From Paraeggerthella hongkongensis (lineage in GTDB: Bacteria > Actinomycetota > Coriobacteriia > Coriobacteriales > Eggerthellaceae): 37,446 nucleotides of DNA. Under the pieces are notes generated by a model, which ran no database searches, was not told the origin of the DNA, and saw only the letters and a program-made list of their open reading frames with translations. Shown piece after piece: positions 26,066-34,259 of the stretch (position 1 is its first letter; the number at the start of each line of letters is the position of its first letter). The DNA lies in assembly GCF_003726035.1 (NCBI RefSeq), contig NZ_QICD01000023.1, forward strand, positions 1 to 37,446, read 5' to 3'. The translations under genes were made by a program, and so were the position numbers.

Positions 26066-26165
26066 AACGTTCCCTCCTGATTCGATTCTTGTTCCTTCGC
26101 GTTCCATAAGCGGCATTGCCGCGAAACGCATCGAATCTTAAGGTGGGATCGCAGGTGCACGCATC

Positions 26166-26178
26166 CCATACTTTATGG
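26166..26178. promoter_or_regulatory. Palindrome CCATA-CTT-TATGG, candidate operator
   Basis: A perfect 5-bp half-site dyad lies about 100 bases upstream of the flavoprotein start. Its CCATA half recurs in the next dyad at 26213-26229. It is a candidate binding site for the LuxR-type regulator encoded next door. Confidence 0.35.
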
Positions 26179-26212
26179 TGTTCTCAACTGCGACCTGGTC
26201 ATACGTAAATAT

Positions 26213-26229
26213 CCCCCAAACTATGGGGG
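26213..26229. promoter_or_regulatory. Palindrome CCCCC-AAACTAT-GGGGG, candidate operator
   Basis: A 5-bp dyad around a 7-base centre. On the reverse strand it reads CCCCCATAGTTTGGGGG and shares CCATA with the dyad at 26166. The two dyad centres are about 49 bases apart, roughly on the same helix face. No good -35/-10 pair was found in this gap, consistent with an activated promoter. Confidence 0.35.
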
Positions 26230-26316
26230 GGTGGAATCAAAGTAGACTTTTGCCGCTCGACCGACAGGGCCGGAGTACCGCCTTGCTTTCAGTCGACCTC
26301 GGCTCAGAAGCAAAGA

Positions 26317-27816
26317 CTAGTCGAACAGATCGATGAGCTCTTGACGAGAATGCACCCCGGCTTTTCGGTAGATGCTCTTCATGTGATCGCGAGTCGTGTT
26401 CTCGGAAATGTAGAGCTTTCGAGAGATGCCGGGAACGTTGTTGCCGCGAAGAACAAGCGAGACGACCTCCCGTTCGCGTTTGCTGAACGGCTCGGAAAGC
26501 CCAAGCGCCTCGATGCGAGCATCAAGCAGCAGCCCGATGTCCGAAGAGTCGGGTGCCTCTTTCTGCGTCGAGACAGAAAGCTCGGGTTCGGGATCCAAGG
26601 AAACCGCAGGCGTCAAAGGTTCGCTAGCGCCCACCACTGCCATGTCAAACGGAATCGACTCCCCTTGCAAGGCGGTGGAGCTTCGCCGGCTGCGCCTGAA
26701 GGAAATGAGGAACAGCACCAGGGACAGAGCGTACACGCAGACGAACAGAACGTTAACGCCCAGGGCGAAATCGTACGCGATGATGGGATTGAGACGAGTT
26801 CCCAGAATATCCCCGACGAACATGAACGCAAGCGTTGGCCCTACGCACAGGGCGTACACGTGAACCGCCGGGACGTTTCGCTCGCTTGCGTACACCGCGC
26901 ACGTAACGATAAGAAGCAAGTTCAAAACCTCGAAGCCGAACAACAACATGCCGACCACTACGGGAGCGTACTGCACGCCAAGAAGCGACGGCAACATGAA
27001 CGCACCGGTCACCAGAGGGAAGAGAACCTGGTACACGCGCATAGCCTCGAATCCCCGATCGGAAACCAGCTCTATCAGAAGCACGACCGCAGCTGCAAGA
27101 GCAAGTCCCGCGATGCCGGCATTCGACGACGCATCCGCCGGAACCGAGAAAAGAGCGGATACGAGTCTCCAGACAAGCCCGATCGCACAGGTACAGAACA
27201 CGGGCTTCCAAAGATCGCGCACCGTCGACACCGCAAGGGCGCGGGTCATGCGAGGATGAGGATCGGGCAGTCGTATTTCCGCAAGGCTCGCCCGCAACGA
27301 CACTGCAGCCAGCACGGGAAACACCGCCACCGCGCATGCAATTTGAGCCGCATCGGGAAGCACGCGCATAATAGCCGACAATCCAACCGACAACACGGCG
27401 GACAGAGGAATGTAGATAGCCGTGCGGGACGCGCCCTCAGAGGCGAAAAACTGCTGCCACAATGCATAGAAAAAACCTGCCGAGCAGCCAACGAGCATGC
27501 CCGACACCCATGAGAAACCGGATAAAGAAACGCCGAAAGAAAACTCGAGATGAAATACGAGAGCACCTAAGCCCAATCCCAAGCCCGCCGCGATGCCGCA
27601 CAAGGGAGGAAACGGCATACGGAAGCGCTCGATAAGCATCGCGACGAGAACCGCAGCTATCACGCAAACCTGCTGGCATACGCGATATGCGCCATAATCA
27701 CCGCCCGCGTCCGCGGATATCGACAAGCCGCCGAACATAACAGCCCAAACGAATGCGAAGCCTATATGGTACCAGCGAAGCGATCGCATGAGCGTTTTCG
27801 CCTTGTTTATGGACAA
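26317..27816 (-). CDS. Membrane-spanning LuxR family transcriptional regulator
   Basis: A 499-residue one-component regulator. About twelve hydrophobic segments span residues 15-385. A disordered linker follows, then a C-terminal LuxR-type helix-turn-helix, FSKREREVVSLVLRGNNVPG, continuing through ENTTRDHMKSIYRKAGVHSR. The layout matches the Eggerthellaceae regulators paired with exported flavoproteins, which sense substrates through the membrane domain. The TTG at 27816 is chosen as start because GGGAGGG lies five bases before it; the first ATG (27789) has a poorly placed AAGG. It lies upstream of the flavoprotein in the same direction with a 251-base gap. Confidence 0.92.
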   Translation of the reverse strand: MSINKAKTLMRSLRWYHIGFAFVWAVMFGGLSISADAGGDYGAYRVCQQVCVIAAVLVAMLIERFRMPFPPLCGIAAGLGLGLGALVFHLEFSFGVSLSGFSWVSGMLVGCSAGFFYALWQQFFASEGASRTAIYIPLSAVLSVGLSAIMRVLPDAAQIACAVAVFPVLAAVSLRASLAEIRLPDPHPRMTRALAVSTVRDLWKPVFCTCAIGLVWRLVSALFSVPADASSNAGIAGLALAAAVVLLIELVSDRGFEAMRVYQVLFPLVTGAFMLPSLLGVQYAPVVVGMLLFGFEVLNLLLIVTCAVYASERNVPAVHVYALCVGPTLAFMFVGDILGTRLNPIIAYDFALGVNVLFVCVYALSLVLFLISFRRSRRSSTALQGESIPFDMAVVGASEPLTPAVSLDPEPELSVSTQKEAPDSSDIGLLLDARIEALGLSEPFSKREREVVSLVLRGNNVPGISRKLYISENTTRDHMKSIYRKAGVHSRQELIDLFD

Positions 27817-27890
27817 GAAGCCCTCCCGAAATCAATCCCCTTTTCACGATATCATAAACCACGATGCCATGACGGCTGCCGATCAAGTCG

Positions 27891-27920
27891 AAAAAACGGC
27901 CTGTTCAAACCGAAACAAGG
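27891..27920 (-). terminator. Weak intrinsic terminator after the DUF6483-like gene
   Basis: On the reverse strand CCTTGTTT and GAACAGG can pair with a bulge, followed by CCGTTTTTTCG. The stem is short, so confidence is moderate. Confidence 0.35.
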
Positions 27921-28003
27921 TCCCGGCGAGGCAAGCCGCCAAGAACCCCACCGCTCGAACGCCTCGACAGAAGCACGCTCCAAGTCAACGCGCACGGGTC
28001 GAG

Positions 28004-28504
28004 TTATTCCCGCTGCCCGTTCGCCTTCTCGACAAGCGGGTCCGCCAGCTCGGCAGGACCCTCGAACCCCATGGCGGCCAAAGACGGCTCCGCAGCCTGC
28101 GCCAGCTCGGCATCGACCTCGTCCATGAGCAACGCCAGATCCTCGGGGCTGGCTGGCAGCCCGAAGCCGTATTCGGAAGCTATGGCACGCGCTTGCCCCT
28201 CCCGCACGGCAGCAAGCTCGAACTCACCGGCTTCACGTAGGTAACCCGAAGCCAAAAGCAAGCTGCGAGCGATGTACTCGGTAACCCGCGGGTCGACTCC
28301 CGATATCTGCATCACCGACGCGATGGACTCAGGAGCGAGCGAGAGCAAAGCCGCCCCATCCATATCGGTGGCTTGGCCTACGGCATCCTCTAACATATCA
28401 GCAGCTCGCTTGGGGTCGTGCTCGTCTTTCGCCTTCGTCCAGCTGCGGCGAACGATTTCTGCGAACTGCAAGATAATGCGCATCAAGTAGTCTTGCTCAA
28501 GCAT
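28004..28504 (-). CDS. DUF6483-like hypothetical protein
   Basis: A 166-residue helical cytosolic protein. DYLMRIILQFAEIVRRSW near the start and a following TPR-like layout resemble the DUF6483 group; assignment rests on memory of the pattern. The layout is an acidic segment, ALLSLAPESIASVMQI, then a second helical half with ARSLLLASGYLREAGEFELA. Its function is unknown. AAAGGAT precedes the ATG at 28504. It follows ruvB in the same direction after 97 bases and could be in the same transcript. Confidence 0.7.
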   Translation of the reverse strand: MLEQDYLMRIILQFAEIVRRSWTKAKDEHDPKRAADMLEDAVGQATDMDGAALLSLAPESIASVMQISGVDPRVTEYIARSLLLASGYLREAGEFELAAVREGQARAIASEYGFGLPASPEDLALLMDEVDAELAQAAEPSLAAMGFEGPAELADPLVEKANGQRE

Positions 28505-28601
28505 GGGGTATCCTTTCAAAACGAAGGGGCGCAACCCACGGCTGGTCGCATCGGCGACTCCGTCGGTTACGAACCGACCTTCGCGCTCCAATCCGCATCC
28601 G

Positions 28602-29675
28602 TCAACCAGTCGGAGCGGGCACTCCAATATGATGGTACGCTCGCTCCGTAGCCTGACGGCCTTTCGGCGTGCGAATCATAAGGCCTTGCTGCATAAGAAA
28701 CGGCTCGTACACGTCTTCAAGCGTATCGGGGTCTTCCGACAATGCCGAGGCCAGCGTGGTAAGCCCCACGGGACGACCGCCGAACTGCACCGCGAGCAAC
28801 TCCAGAATGCGGTTGTCCACCGCGTCCAATCCCAAAGCATCCACCTCGAAAAAGCTCAGAGCCTGCGCGGCAACATCCTCGTCGATCACTCCGTCCCCGC
28901 GAACCTGCGCCCAATCGCGTACACGCTTGAGCAGGCGGTTCGCCAAACGCGGGGTCCCTCGGCTGCGACGGGCAATCTCCAGCGCACCGTCTTCTGCGAT
29001 ATCGACCCCCAAAATGGACGCGGAACGCTGTACGATGGAACCCAGTTCCGCAGGCGTGTAATACTGGAGCCGGAACACGATGCCGAAACGATCCCGCAAA
29101 GGACCGGTCAGCAACCCGGTACGCGTAGTGGCACCCACCAGCGTGAATCGAGGAAGATCCAAGCGAATCGAACGTGCAGCGGGACCCTTCCCCACCACGA
29201 TGTCGAGCGCGAAGTCCTCCAAAGCAGGATACAGAACCTCTTCCACCATGCGGTTCAAACGGTGTATCTCGTCGATGAACAGAACGTCGCCCTCTTCGAG
29301 GTTCGTCAGTATGGCCGCCAGATCGCCCGTACGTTCGATGGCGGGACCGCTCGTCGTCTTGATGTTCGCGCCCAACTCGTTCGCAACCACCGTCGCCAAC
29401 GTCGTTTTTCCCAAGCCCGGAGGCCCTGAAAACAAGATATGGTCAACCACGTCGCCACGAGCCTGCGCCGCTTCGATCAAAATGGCAAGAGACTCCTTGA
29501 CTTTCGTCTGTCCCAGGTAATCACCCAAGCGCTTCGGTCTCAGGCTGCGATCGAGCACCAGATCGTCTTCCGTCAGATCAGGTGCGACCGTACGCGCTGC
29601 GCCATGCGCGGGCGCGTCCTCGGCCGAGAACACCAGGCCCTCTATTTCGATGTCTTCGCGTGTCATGCCGTCCAT
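28602..29675 (-). CDS. ruvB: Holliday junction branch migration helicase RuvB
   Basis: A 357-residue AAA+ motor that drives branch migration with RuvA. Walker A is GPPGLGKTT (84-92) and Walker [10 protein letters not shown] with DE at 135-136. Sensor 1 is GATTRTG, the arginine-finger region [10 protein letters not shown], and the C-terminal winged helix ends with [16 protein letters not shown]. The start is uncertain within 21 bases: ATG 29675 and ATG 29666 are both close to AAGGCGGA, and a GTG lies at 29687. It is third in the ruvC-ruvA-ruvB operon. Confidence 0.96.
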   Translation of the reverse strand: MDGMTREDIEIEGLVFSAEDAPAHGAARTVAPDLTEDDLVLDRSLRPKRLGDYLGQTKVKESLAILIEAAQARGDVVDHILFSGPPGLGKTTLATVVANELGANIKTTSGPAIERTGDLAAILTNLEEGDVLFIDEIHRLNRMVEEVLYPALEDFALDIVVGKGPAARSIRLDLPRFTLVGATTRTGLLTGPLRDRFGIVFRLQYYTPAELGSIVQRSASILGVDIAEDGALEIARRSRGTPRLANRLLKRVRDWAQVRGDGVIDEDVAAQALSFFEVDALGLDAVDNRILELLAVQFGGRPVGLTTLASALSEDPDTLEDVYEPFLMQQGLMIRTPKGRQATERAYHHIGVPAPTG

Positions 29676-29705
29676 TCCGCCTTGCACCGGTAGTCGCGCG
29701 CTTCT

Positions 29706-30296
29706 TTACGCGCCCAAACGCTTCAACGCGTATTGTAGCAGCCTGCCCTCGTCGGCACCTTCGGGCGATCCCTTCAACGCAAGATCAGCTTCCGCCGCCG
29801 TAAAGCCCATGGACAAAAGCGCCTCGTGCGCGCCTTTCAGGCTCTCGGCCTGAACCGGCGCGGCCTCGTTTTCATCGAAAAGCCCCGCCAACCCCTGATC
29901 AAGAGACCCCTTGAGTTCAAGGATGATGCGGGAAGCCGTCTTTTTCCCCACGCCGGGAATCCGCTGAACCGCCGCGACGTCCTGTGCCGAAATAGCGGAG
30001 ACCAGCCCGGCCGGCGTGAACGACGAAAGAGCCGCCAAGGCGACTTTCGGCCCCACGCCGCTCACGCTGATCAAGCGCTCGAACAGAGCTTTCTCTTCAA
30101 GGGAGAGGAATCCGAACAGAGAAAGCCCGTCATCGCGAACCTGCAGGTACGTATGCACCTCAACAGCAGACCCCGCTTCCGGCAGCTTCGACAAGCTTGC
30201 CTGGGACATGCCCACGGCATATCCGACGCCGCTCACCTCGATATACGCCGTCGTTGTAGTCTTTCCGGCAAGCGTACCCTTCAAAAACGCGATCAT
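29706..30296 (-). CDS. ruvA: Holliday junction DNA helicase subunit RuvA
   Basis: A 196-residue junction-recognition protein. The N-terminal OB fold starts MIAFLKGTLAGK. The two helix-hairpin-helix motifs are ISVSGVGPKVALAALSSF and IQRIPGVGKKTASRIILELK-like at about 117-136. The C-terminal RuvB-binding domain includes ALLSMGFTAAEADLAL. AAAGGAAA precedes the ATG. The start overlaps the ruvC stop as ATGA, indicating coupled translation. Confidence 0.96.
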   Translation of the reverse strand: MIAFLKGTLAGKTTTTAYIEVSGVGYAVGMSQASLSKLPEAGSAVEVHTYLQVRDDGLSLFGFLSLEEKALFERLISVSGVGPKVALAALSSFTPAGLVSAISAQDVAAVQRIPGVGKKTASRIILELKGSLDQGLAGLFDENEAAPVQAESLKGAHEALLSMGFTAAEADLALKGSPEGADEGRLLQYALKRLGA

Positions 30297-30916
30297 GCCG
30301 TTTCCTTTCCGGAAGATGGCACGGAAAACCGTGCCGGGGCAACATCCGCCGCACGCGTCGGGCAGCTTTCGCGATCCTGCCGAAGCGAAGCGATGCGACC
30401 CACCGCCTGCGCGGATCGGGCGCGATCCGCAAAACCCTCGTGAGTGGTGAAGCAGATCGCAGCAGCCAGCGCATCGGCTGCGTGGTCGGGATGGGGAATG
30501 TCTTCAAGCGCCAAAAGCTGACGCACCATGTACTGCACCTGGTCTTTTTCGGCAGAGCCTGTTCCCACGACAGCAAGCTTTATCTGGCTGGGAGAAAACT
30601 CCCCCACCTGAAGATCTCGCTCGGCGCATGCAACCAACGCAGCCCCGCGCGCCTGACCCGTAGCGAACGCGCTCTGAGTGTTCGAGCCGAACCACACCGT
30701 CTCCACGCCCGCGCACATTGGCTCAAAGCGGGCGATAATCGCGCCCATCTGACGATGAATCTTCATAAGACGATGCGCCAACGGCGTATCCTTCGAAGTG
30801 GAGATGCACCCGTACGCAACGCAGGAAAGACGCGCCCCACACTGAGACACGATTCCCCAGCCGGTATTGGCTAAACCGGGATCGATACCGAGAATCGTTC
30901 GCTGAACCTGCGTCAT
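30293..30916 (-). CDS. ruvC: Crossover junction endodeoxyribonuclease RuvC
   Basis: A 207-residue Holliday junction resolvase. Catalytic acids and the His sit where expected: D12 in ILGIDPGLANTGWG, E72 in GVETVWFGSNTQSA, H145 and D148 in HPDHAADALAAAICF. The DNA-binding segment is SPSQIKLAVVGTGSAEKDQV. A tail of about 45 residues after the catalytic domain is Arg/Ala-rich and not conserved in the family. AAAGGG precedes the ATG. It is the first gene of the SOS-box-controlled ruvCAB operon. Confidence 0.96.
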   Translation of the reverse strand: MTQVQRTILGIDPGLANTGWGIVSQCGARLSCVAYGCISTSKDTPLAHRLMKIHRQMGAIIARFEPMCAGVETVWFGSNTQSAFATGQARGAALVACAERDLQVGEFSPSQIKLAVVGTGSAEKDQVQYMVRQLLALEDIPHPDHAADALAAAICFTTHEGFADRARSAQAVGRIASLRQDRESCPTRAADVAPARFSVPSSGKETA

Positions 30917-30976
30917 TTGACCCTTTCCCACCGCGCTTGCGCAGCTACGCGGCCACAAGCGTACCTTTATATAGTA

Positions 30977-30990
30977 CAAACGTATGTTCG
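30977..30990 (-). promoter_or_regulatory. LexA (SOS) box of the ruvCAB operon
   Basis: The reverse strand reads CGAACATACGTTTG, a match at every position to the Gram-positive LexA/DinR consensus CGAACRNRYGTTYG. It lies 61 bases before ruvC, directly upstream of a TATATA/TATAAA -10-like stretch (30966-30973), so LexA bound here would block the promoter. Confidence 0.85.
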
Positions 30991-31120
30991 TTGCTATCCT
31001 ATCACAAAACGAAACGAACCGAAGAAAAATATCAAGGCTGACTCGACAAGCGCACAACCCGCCGAACGTTGTCGCATCTAAGACGCAACGGCGTTTCCGC
31101 AAGGCCGAATTTCGATCCGA

Positions 31121-31159
31121 AAACAAAAAAGCCGCCGCAGATGCTCTGATCGCGACGGC
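31121..31159 (-). terminator. Intrinsic terminator of yebC
   Basis: On the reverse strand GCCGTCGC (31159-31152) pairs with GCGGCGGC (31138-31131), one G-U pair, followed by UUUUUUGUUU. It separates yebC from the ruvC promoter. Confidence 0.85.
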
Positions 31160-31181
31160 CTTGATCGTATGCTTGCGTGCG

Positions 31182-31982
31182 CTATTCGTCGAGCGCGGCG
31201 GCAATCTCGTCGGTGATATCCATGGCGTGGTAGACGTTCTGAAGATCCTCCAACTCCTCCAGCTTGTCCACCAGGCGCATGACCTTTTTCGCATCGGACA
31301 CGCTCACCGCCGCAGGCGTGGTGGGCTCCATGGTCAGCTCGGCGCCCTTCGTGACGATGCCGGCCTCTTCCAGCGCCTTCTTCACAGCCATGAGATCGGT
31401 CGGACCCGTGTAGACGATCCACTCGTCCTCGGCATCTTCGTAATCGTCGCCGCCGGCCTCGGCCACGGCCAACATGAACTCTTCCTCGTCGGCGGCAGCG
31501 CCGTTGGGCCTCACCGGATTCTTCTTGTCGCCAGTTTCAACCTCTTTCGCCACCATGATCTGGCCCTTGCGCTCGAACATGAACGCCACCGAGCCCGAGG
31601 TGCCCAGGTTGCCGCCGGAATGGCTGAACGCCGCGCGTACATCGGCGGCGGTACGGTTGCGATTGTCGGTCAGCGCTTCGCAGTAGACGGCCACGCCGCA
31701 CGGGCCGTAGCCCTCGTAGACGACTGTCTCGTAGTTGGCAGAATCCTTGCCCGAACCGAAGGCCTTGTCGATGGCGACCTTGATCTTGTCCTTCGGCAAA
31801 GAGTAGCCCTTGGCCTTTTCGATGGCGGCGGCCAGCGACGCGTTGTTGTCGGGGTTCGGGTCGCCACCCTCCTTGGCCGCCACCGTGATGTTGCGCGACA
31901 GCTTGGAGAACAAGGCCGAGCGCTTAGCGTCCTGCGCAGCCTTGCGATGCTTTGTAGTTGCCCATTTTGAATGCCCTGACAT
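31182..31982 (-). CDS. yebC: YebC/PmpR family regulator/translation factor
   Basis: A 266-residue three-domain protein. MSGHSKWATTKHRKAAQDAK and the following LFSKLSRNITVAAKEGG are diagnostic, as are YEGYGPCGVAVYCEALTDNR and the segment NLGTSGSVAFMFERKG. The family was described as DNA-binding regulators, and recent work ties members to relief of ribosome stalling. AAGGG precedes the ATG. An extended -10 (TGCTAGAAT, reverse complement of 32018-32026) lies upstream. It sits before ruvC as in many genomes but has its own terminator. Confidence 0.95.
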   Translation of the reverse strand: MSGHSKWATTKHRKAAQDAKRSALFSKLSRNITVAAKEGGDPNPDNNASLAAAIEKAKGYSLPKDKIKVAIDKAFGSGKDSANYETVVYEGYGPCGVAVYCEALTDNRNRTAADVRAAFSHSGGNLGTSGSVAFMFERKGQIMVAKEVETGDKKNPVRPNGAAADEEEFMLAVAEAGGDDYEDAEDEWIVYTGPTDLMAVKKALEEAGIVTKGAELTMEPTTPAAVSVSDAKKVMRLVDKLEELEDLQNVYHAMDITDEIAAALDE

Positions 31983-32017
31983 ATGCGTCCCTTCCGATAT
32001 TGCAATACCAGCCGTTT

Positions 32018-32023
32018 ATTCTA
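32018..32023 (-). promoter_or_regulatory. Candidate extended -10 element of yebC
   Basis: The reverse strand reads TGCTAGAAT, an extended -10, about 36 bases before the ATG. No clear -35 is present. Confidence 0.4.
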
Positions 32024-32039
32024 GCACACGCGTCTTATC

Positions 32040-32063
32040 CCCTGCTCATTTTTGCAGGGTTTT
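32040..32063 (+). terminator. Small terminator-like hairpin in the bfr upstream region
   Basis: CCCTGC (32040-32045), loop of eight bases, GCAGGG (32054-32059), then four U. The stem has only six pairs. No forward gene precedes it, so it would act only on a transcript starting in the yebC-bfr gap. Confidence 0.3.
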
Positions 32064-32155
32064 CAAAAACACGGCCGAAAACATCGACCGGTATCAAGAT
32101 GGCCACAGCACGCCTACGATACCGAACGCAGGCCCGCAGACGCCAGTCGAGTCCA

Positions 32156-32161
32156 TACAAT
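32156..32161 (+). promoter_or_regulatory. Candidate -10 element of bacterioferritin
   Basis: TACAAT lies 58 bases before the bfr start; no clear -35 was found. Confidence 0.3.
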
Positions 32162-32218
32162 CGTTAAAGACGAGGGTTTTCGACGACCCTCGGCAACATC
32201 AACGGAAGGAGCACCGCC

Positions 32219-32683
32219 GTGAAGGGAAATCAAGAACTCATCCAAGCGTTAAATGACCTGCTCGCCGGAGAGTTGACCGCAATCAACCAGTACATGGTCC
32301 ATGCCGAAATGTGCGAAGATTGGGGCTACGGAAAGCTTCACGAGAGCTTCGAGAAGCGCGCCATCGCCGAAATGAAACATGCGGAGATGCTCATCGGCCG
32401 CATCCTGTTCCTGGAAGGCACGCCCATCGTGTCCAGCCTCAACGACATCAAGATAGGGGCCGGCGTTGCCCAGCAAATCGACAACGACCATGCGGCTGAA
32501 ATCGACACGGTGCGGAACTACAACGAAGCCATCGTGCTGGCCGGCCAGGTGCTCGACTACGCCACGCGGGACATGCTCATGTCCATCCTGAACGACGAAG
32601 ACCGCCATGTCGACGAACTGGAGGACATGCAAGACCAGATCGAGCAGATGTCGCTGCAGATCTTCCTGTCCACGCAAAAGTAA
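32219..32683 (+). CDS. bfr: Bacterioferritin
   Basis: A 154-residue four-helix iron-storage protein forming a 24-subunit shell. All six ferroxidase ligands are at the canonical positions: E18, E51, H54, E94, E127 and H130. The haem-ligand M52 is present in AEMKHAEM, so it is a haem bacterioferritin rather than a plain ferritin. The start is GTG at 32219 with GGAAGGAG seven bases upstream. It is a single gene, with a strong hairpin 42 bases after the stop. Confidence 0.96.
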   Translation: MKGNQELIQALNDLLAGELTAINQYMVHAEMCEDWGYGKLHESFEKRAIAEMKHAEMLIGRILFLEGTPIVSSLNDIKIGAGVAQQIDNDHAAEIDTVRNYNEAIVLAGQVLDYATRDMLMSILNDEDRHVDELEDMQDQIEQMSLQIFLSTQK

Positions 32684-32723
32684 GCGGACGTCCCGCCGAC
32701 GCGCCCGAACCAACCGAAAACGC

Positions 32724-32767
32724 ACGCGAAGAAGCCGCCGTACCGATATGACCGGCGGCTTCTTCGC
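32724..32767 (+). terminator. Hairpin downstream of bacterioferritin
   Basis: A perfect 15-bp stem (32724-32738 with 32753-32767; arm core GAAGAAGCCGCC) with a 14-base loop. The sequence after it is CGCTTCTGC, poor in U. Confidence 0.65.
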
Positions 32768-32880
32768 GCTTCTGCATCCGCGCGCGCCTTCCCCTTCGCG
32801 ATTCCAACGATCCGAGCATCGCCGAACGTCGGCGTTCGCAACCACTCCACCGGCCTAAAGTGACGCACGCATGGTTTTTA

Positions 32881-32909
32881 TTGACAACCGGAAACGCCGA
32901 ACGCACTAT
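32881..32909 (+). promoter_or_regulatory. Promoter of the phosphoglycerate-dehydrogenase-like gene
   Basis: A perfect -35 TTGACA (32881-32886), 17 bases, then a weak -10 CACTAT (32904-32909). An inverted repeat CGAACG/CGTTCG (32823-32838) lies about 45 bases upstream and might be an operator. It does not have the spacing of a LexA box. Confidence 0.5.
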
Positions 32910-32982
32910 GGAACCATTGTGCCAAAACCTGCGGCGGTCGGGCGATGAAGCCGCCGCGCTTCACCTTTCGATAGGAGACGCC

Positions 32983-34149
32983 ATGCGCCACATCCACTGC
33001 CTGAACAACATTTCCGCCTACGGAACCGATTTGCTGACCGAAGATTACTCCCTGACCGACGACGTATCGCAGGCCGCAGGCGTGCTCGTCCGCAGCGCCG
33101 CCATGCATGACATGGAATTCCCCGAAGAACTGCTGGCCATCGCGCGCGCGGGCGCGGGCGTGAACAACATCCCGCTCGCCCGCTGCGCCGAAGCGGGCAT
33201 CGTGGTGTTCAACACTCCCGGCGCCAATGCGAACGCCGTGAAGGAGCTTGTGCTGTGCGGCATGCTGCTGGGCAGCCGCGGCATCGTGGACGGCATCGCC
33301 TGGTGCCGCGAAAACGCCGACGACCCGAACATCGGCAAAGCCGCCGAAAAAGCGAAGAAAGCGTTCGCCGGGCGCGAGATCCAGGGCAAGAAGCTGGGCG
33401 TCATCGGCTTGGGGGCCATCGGCGCTCTGGTGGCGAACGCCGCTATCGACCTGGGCATGGACGTCTACGGCTACGATCCGTACGTGTCGGTGGGCGCCGC
33501 ATGGCGCCTGTCCAGCTCGGTGCGCCACGCAACGAACCTGGACGACCTGCTGCGCGAGTGCGACTACATCACCATCCACGTGCCGGCCATGGAGGGCACC
33601 GTCGGGATGATCGACGAGCGCGCCTGCTCGCTGATGAAGGACGGCGCGGTCTTCCTGAACTTCTCCCGCGACACGCTGGTGAACGACGACGCCATGGCGG
33701 CAGCGCTGGCCAGCGGCAAACTGGGCGCCTACGTGACCGATTTCGCGAACCCCGTCGTCATGAAGATGGAACGCGCCATCGTTTTGCCGCACTTGGGCGC
33801 ATCGACCGCCGAAGCCGAGGACAATTGCGCCATCATGGCCGTGCGTCAAACCATGGATTACCTGGAAAACGGCAACATCGTCAACTCGGTGAACTACCCG
33901 GCCTGCGACATGGGCCCCTGCCCGGCCGAGGGCGGTCGCGTGGCCGTGCTGCACGCGAACGTGCCGAACATGATCAGCCAGATCACGAACGTGTTCGGCG
34001 ATGCAGGCGTCAACATCGACAACCTGACGAACAAGGCTCGCGGAGAAGCAGCTTACACCCTGCTCGACCTGGATGCCGCCGCCCCCGAAGCCGCCGTGGA
34101 GAAGCTGGCGGCCATCGAAGGCGTGCGTCGCGTGCGCGTGGTGAAGTAG
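32983..34149 (+). CDS. serA: D-3-phosphoglycerate dehydrogenase-like protein with ACT domain
   Basis: A 388-residue D-isomer 2-hydroxyacid dehydrogenase. The NAD-binding motif is KLGVIGLGAIGALVANAA (137-154). Substrate Arg R229 lies in NFSRDTLVND and the catalytic His H270 in VLPHLGASTAEAEDN. A C-terminal ACT domain (about 315-388) starts at GRVAVLHANVPNMISQ and probably senses serine. The usual Glu in a DVxxxEP motif is not seen: that place reads TDFANP. The family and domain layout suggest the first step of serine synthesis, but the missing Glu keeps it tentative. AGGAG precedes the ATG. Confidence 0.82.
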   Translation: MRHIHCLNNISAYGTDLLTEDYSLTDDVSQAAGVLVRSAAMHDMEFPEELLAIARAGAGVNNIPLARCAEAGIVVFNTPGANANAVKELVLCGMLLGSRGIVDGIAWCRENADDPNIGKAAEKAKKAFAGREIQGKKLGVIGLGAIGALVANAAIDLGMDVYGYDPYVSVGAAWRLSSSVRHATNLDDLLRECDYITIHVPAMEGTVGMIDERACSLMKDGAVFLNFSRDTLVNDDAMAAALASGKLGAYVTDFANPVVMKMERAIVLPHLGASTAEAEDNCAIMAVRQTMDYLENGNIVNSVNYPACDMGPCPAEGGRVAVLHANVPNMISQITNVFGDAGVNIDNLTNKARGEAAYTLLDLDAAAPEAAVEKLAAIEGVRRVRVVK

Positions 34150-34193
34150 CGTCCGCCCATCCGCCGTCCCGCTGAAAAGCCAGTCGGAAAACC

Positions 34194-34230
34194 ATCGGCC
34201 GGCCCTGCGAACCTTGCGGGGCCGGCCGAT
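34194..34230. terminator. Bidirectional terminator between convergent genes
   Basis: A 15-bp stem (34194-34208 with 34216-34230, one G-U pair; core ATCGGCCGGCC) with a 7-base loop. The reverse strand continues GGTTTTCC; the forward tail is less U-rich. Confidence 0.85.
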
Positions 34231-34259
34231 CTGATAGTGCGGACGCGGACCGCCCGGCT

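Noticed and set aside
32823-32838. Second LexA box (CGAACG...CGTTCG)
   Set aside because: The half-sites are six bases apart (GAAC-N6-GTTC) instead of the four needed for a Gram-positive LexA site.
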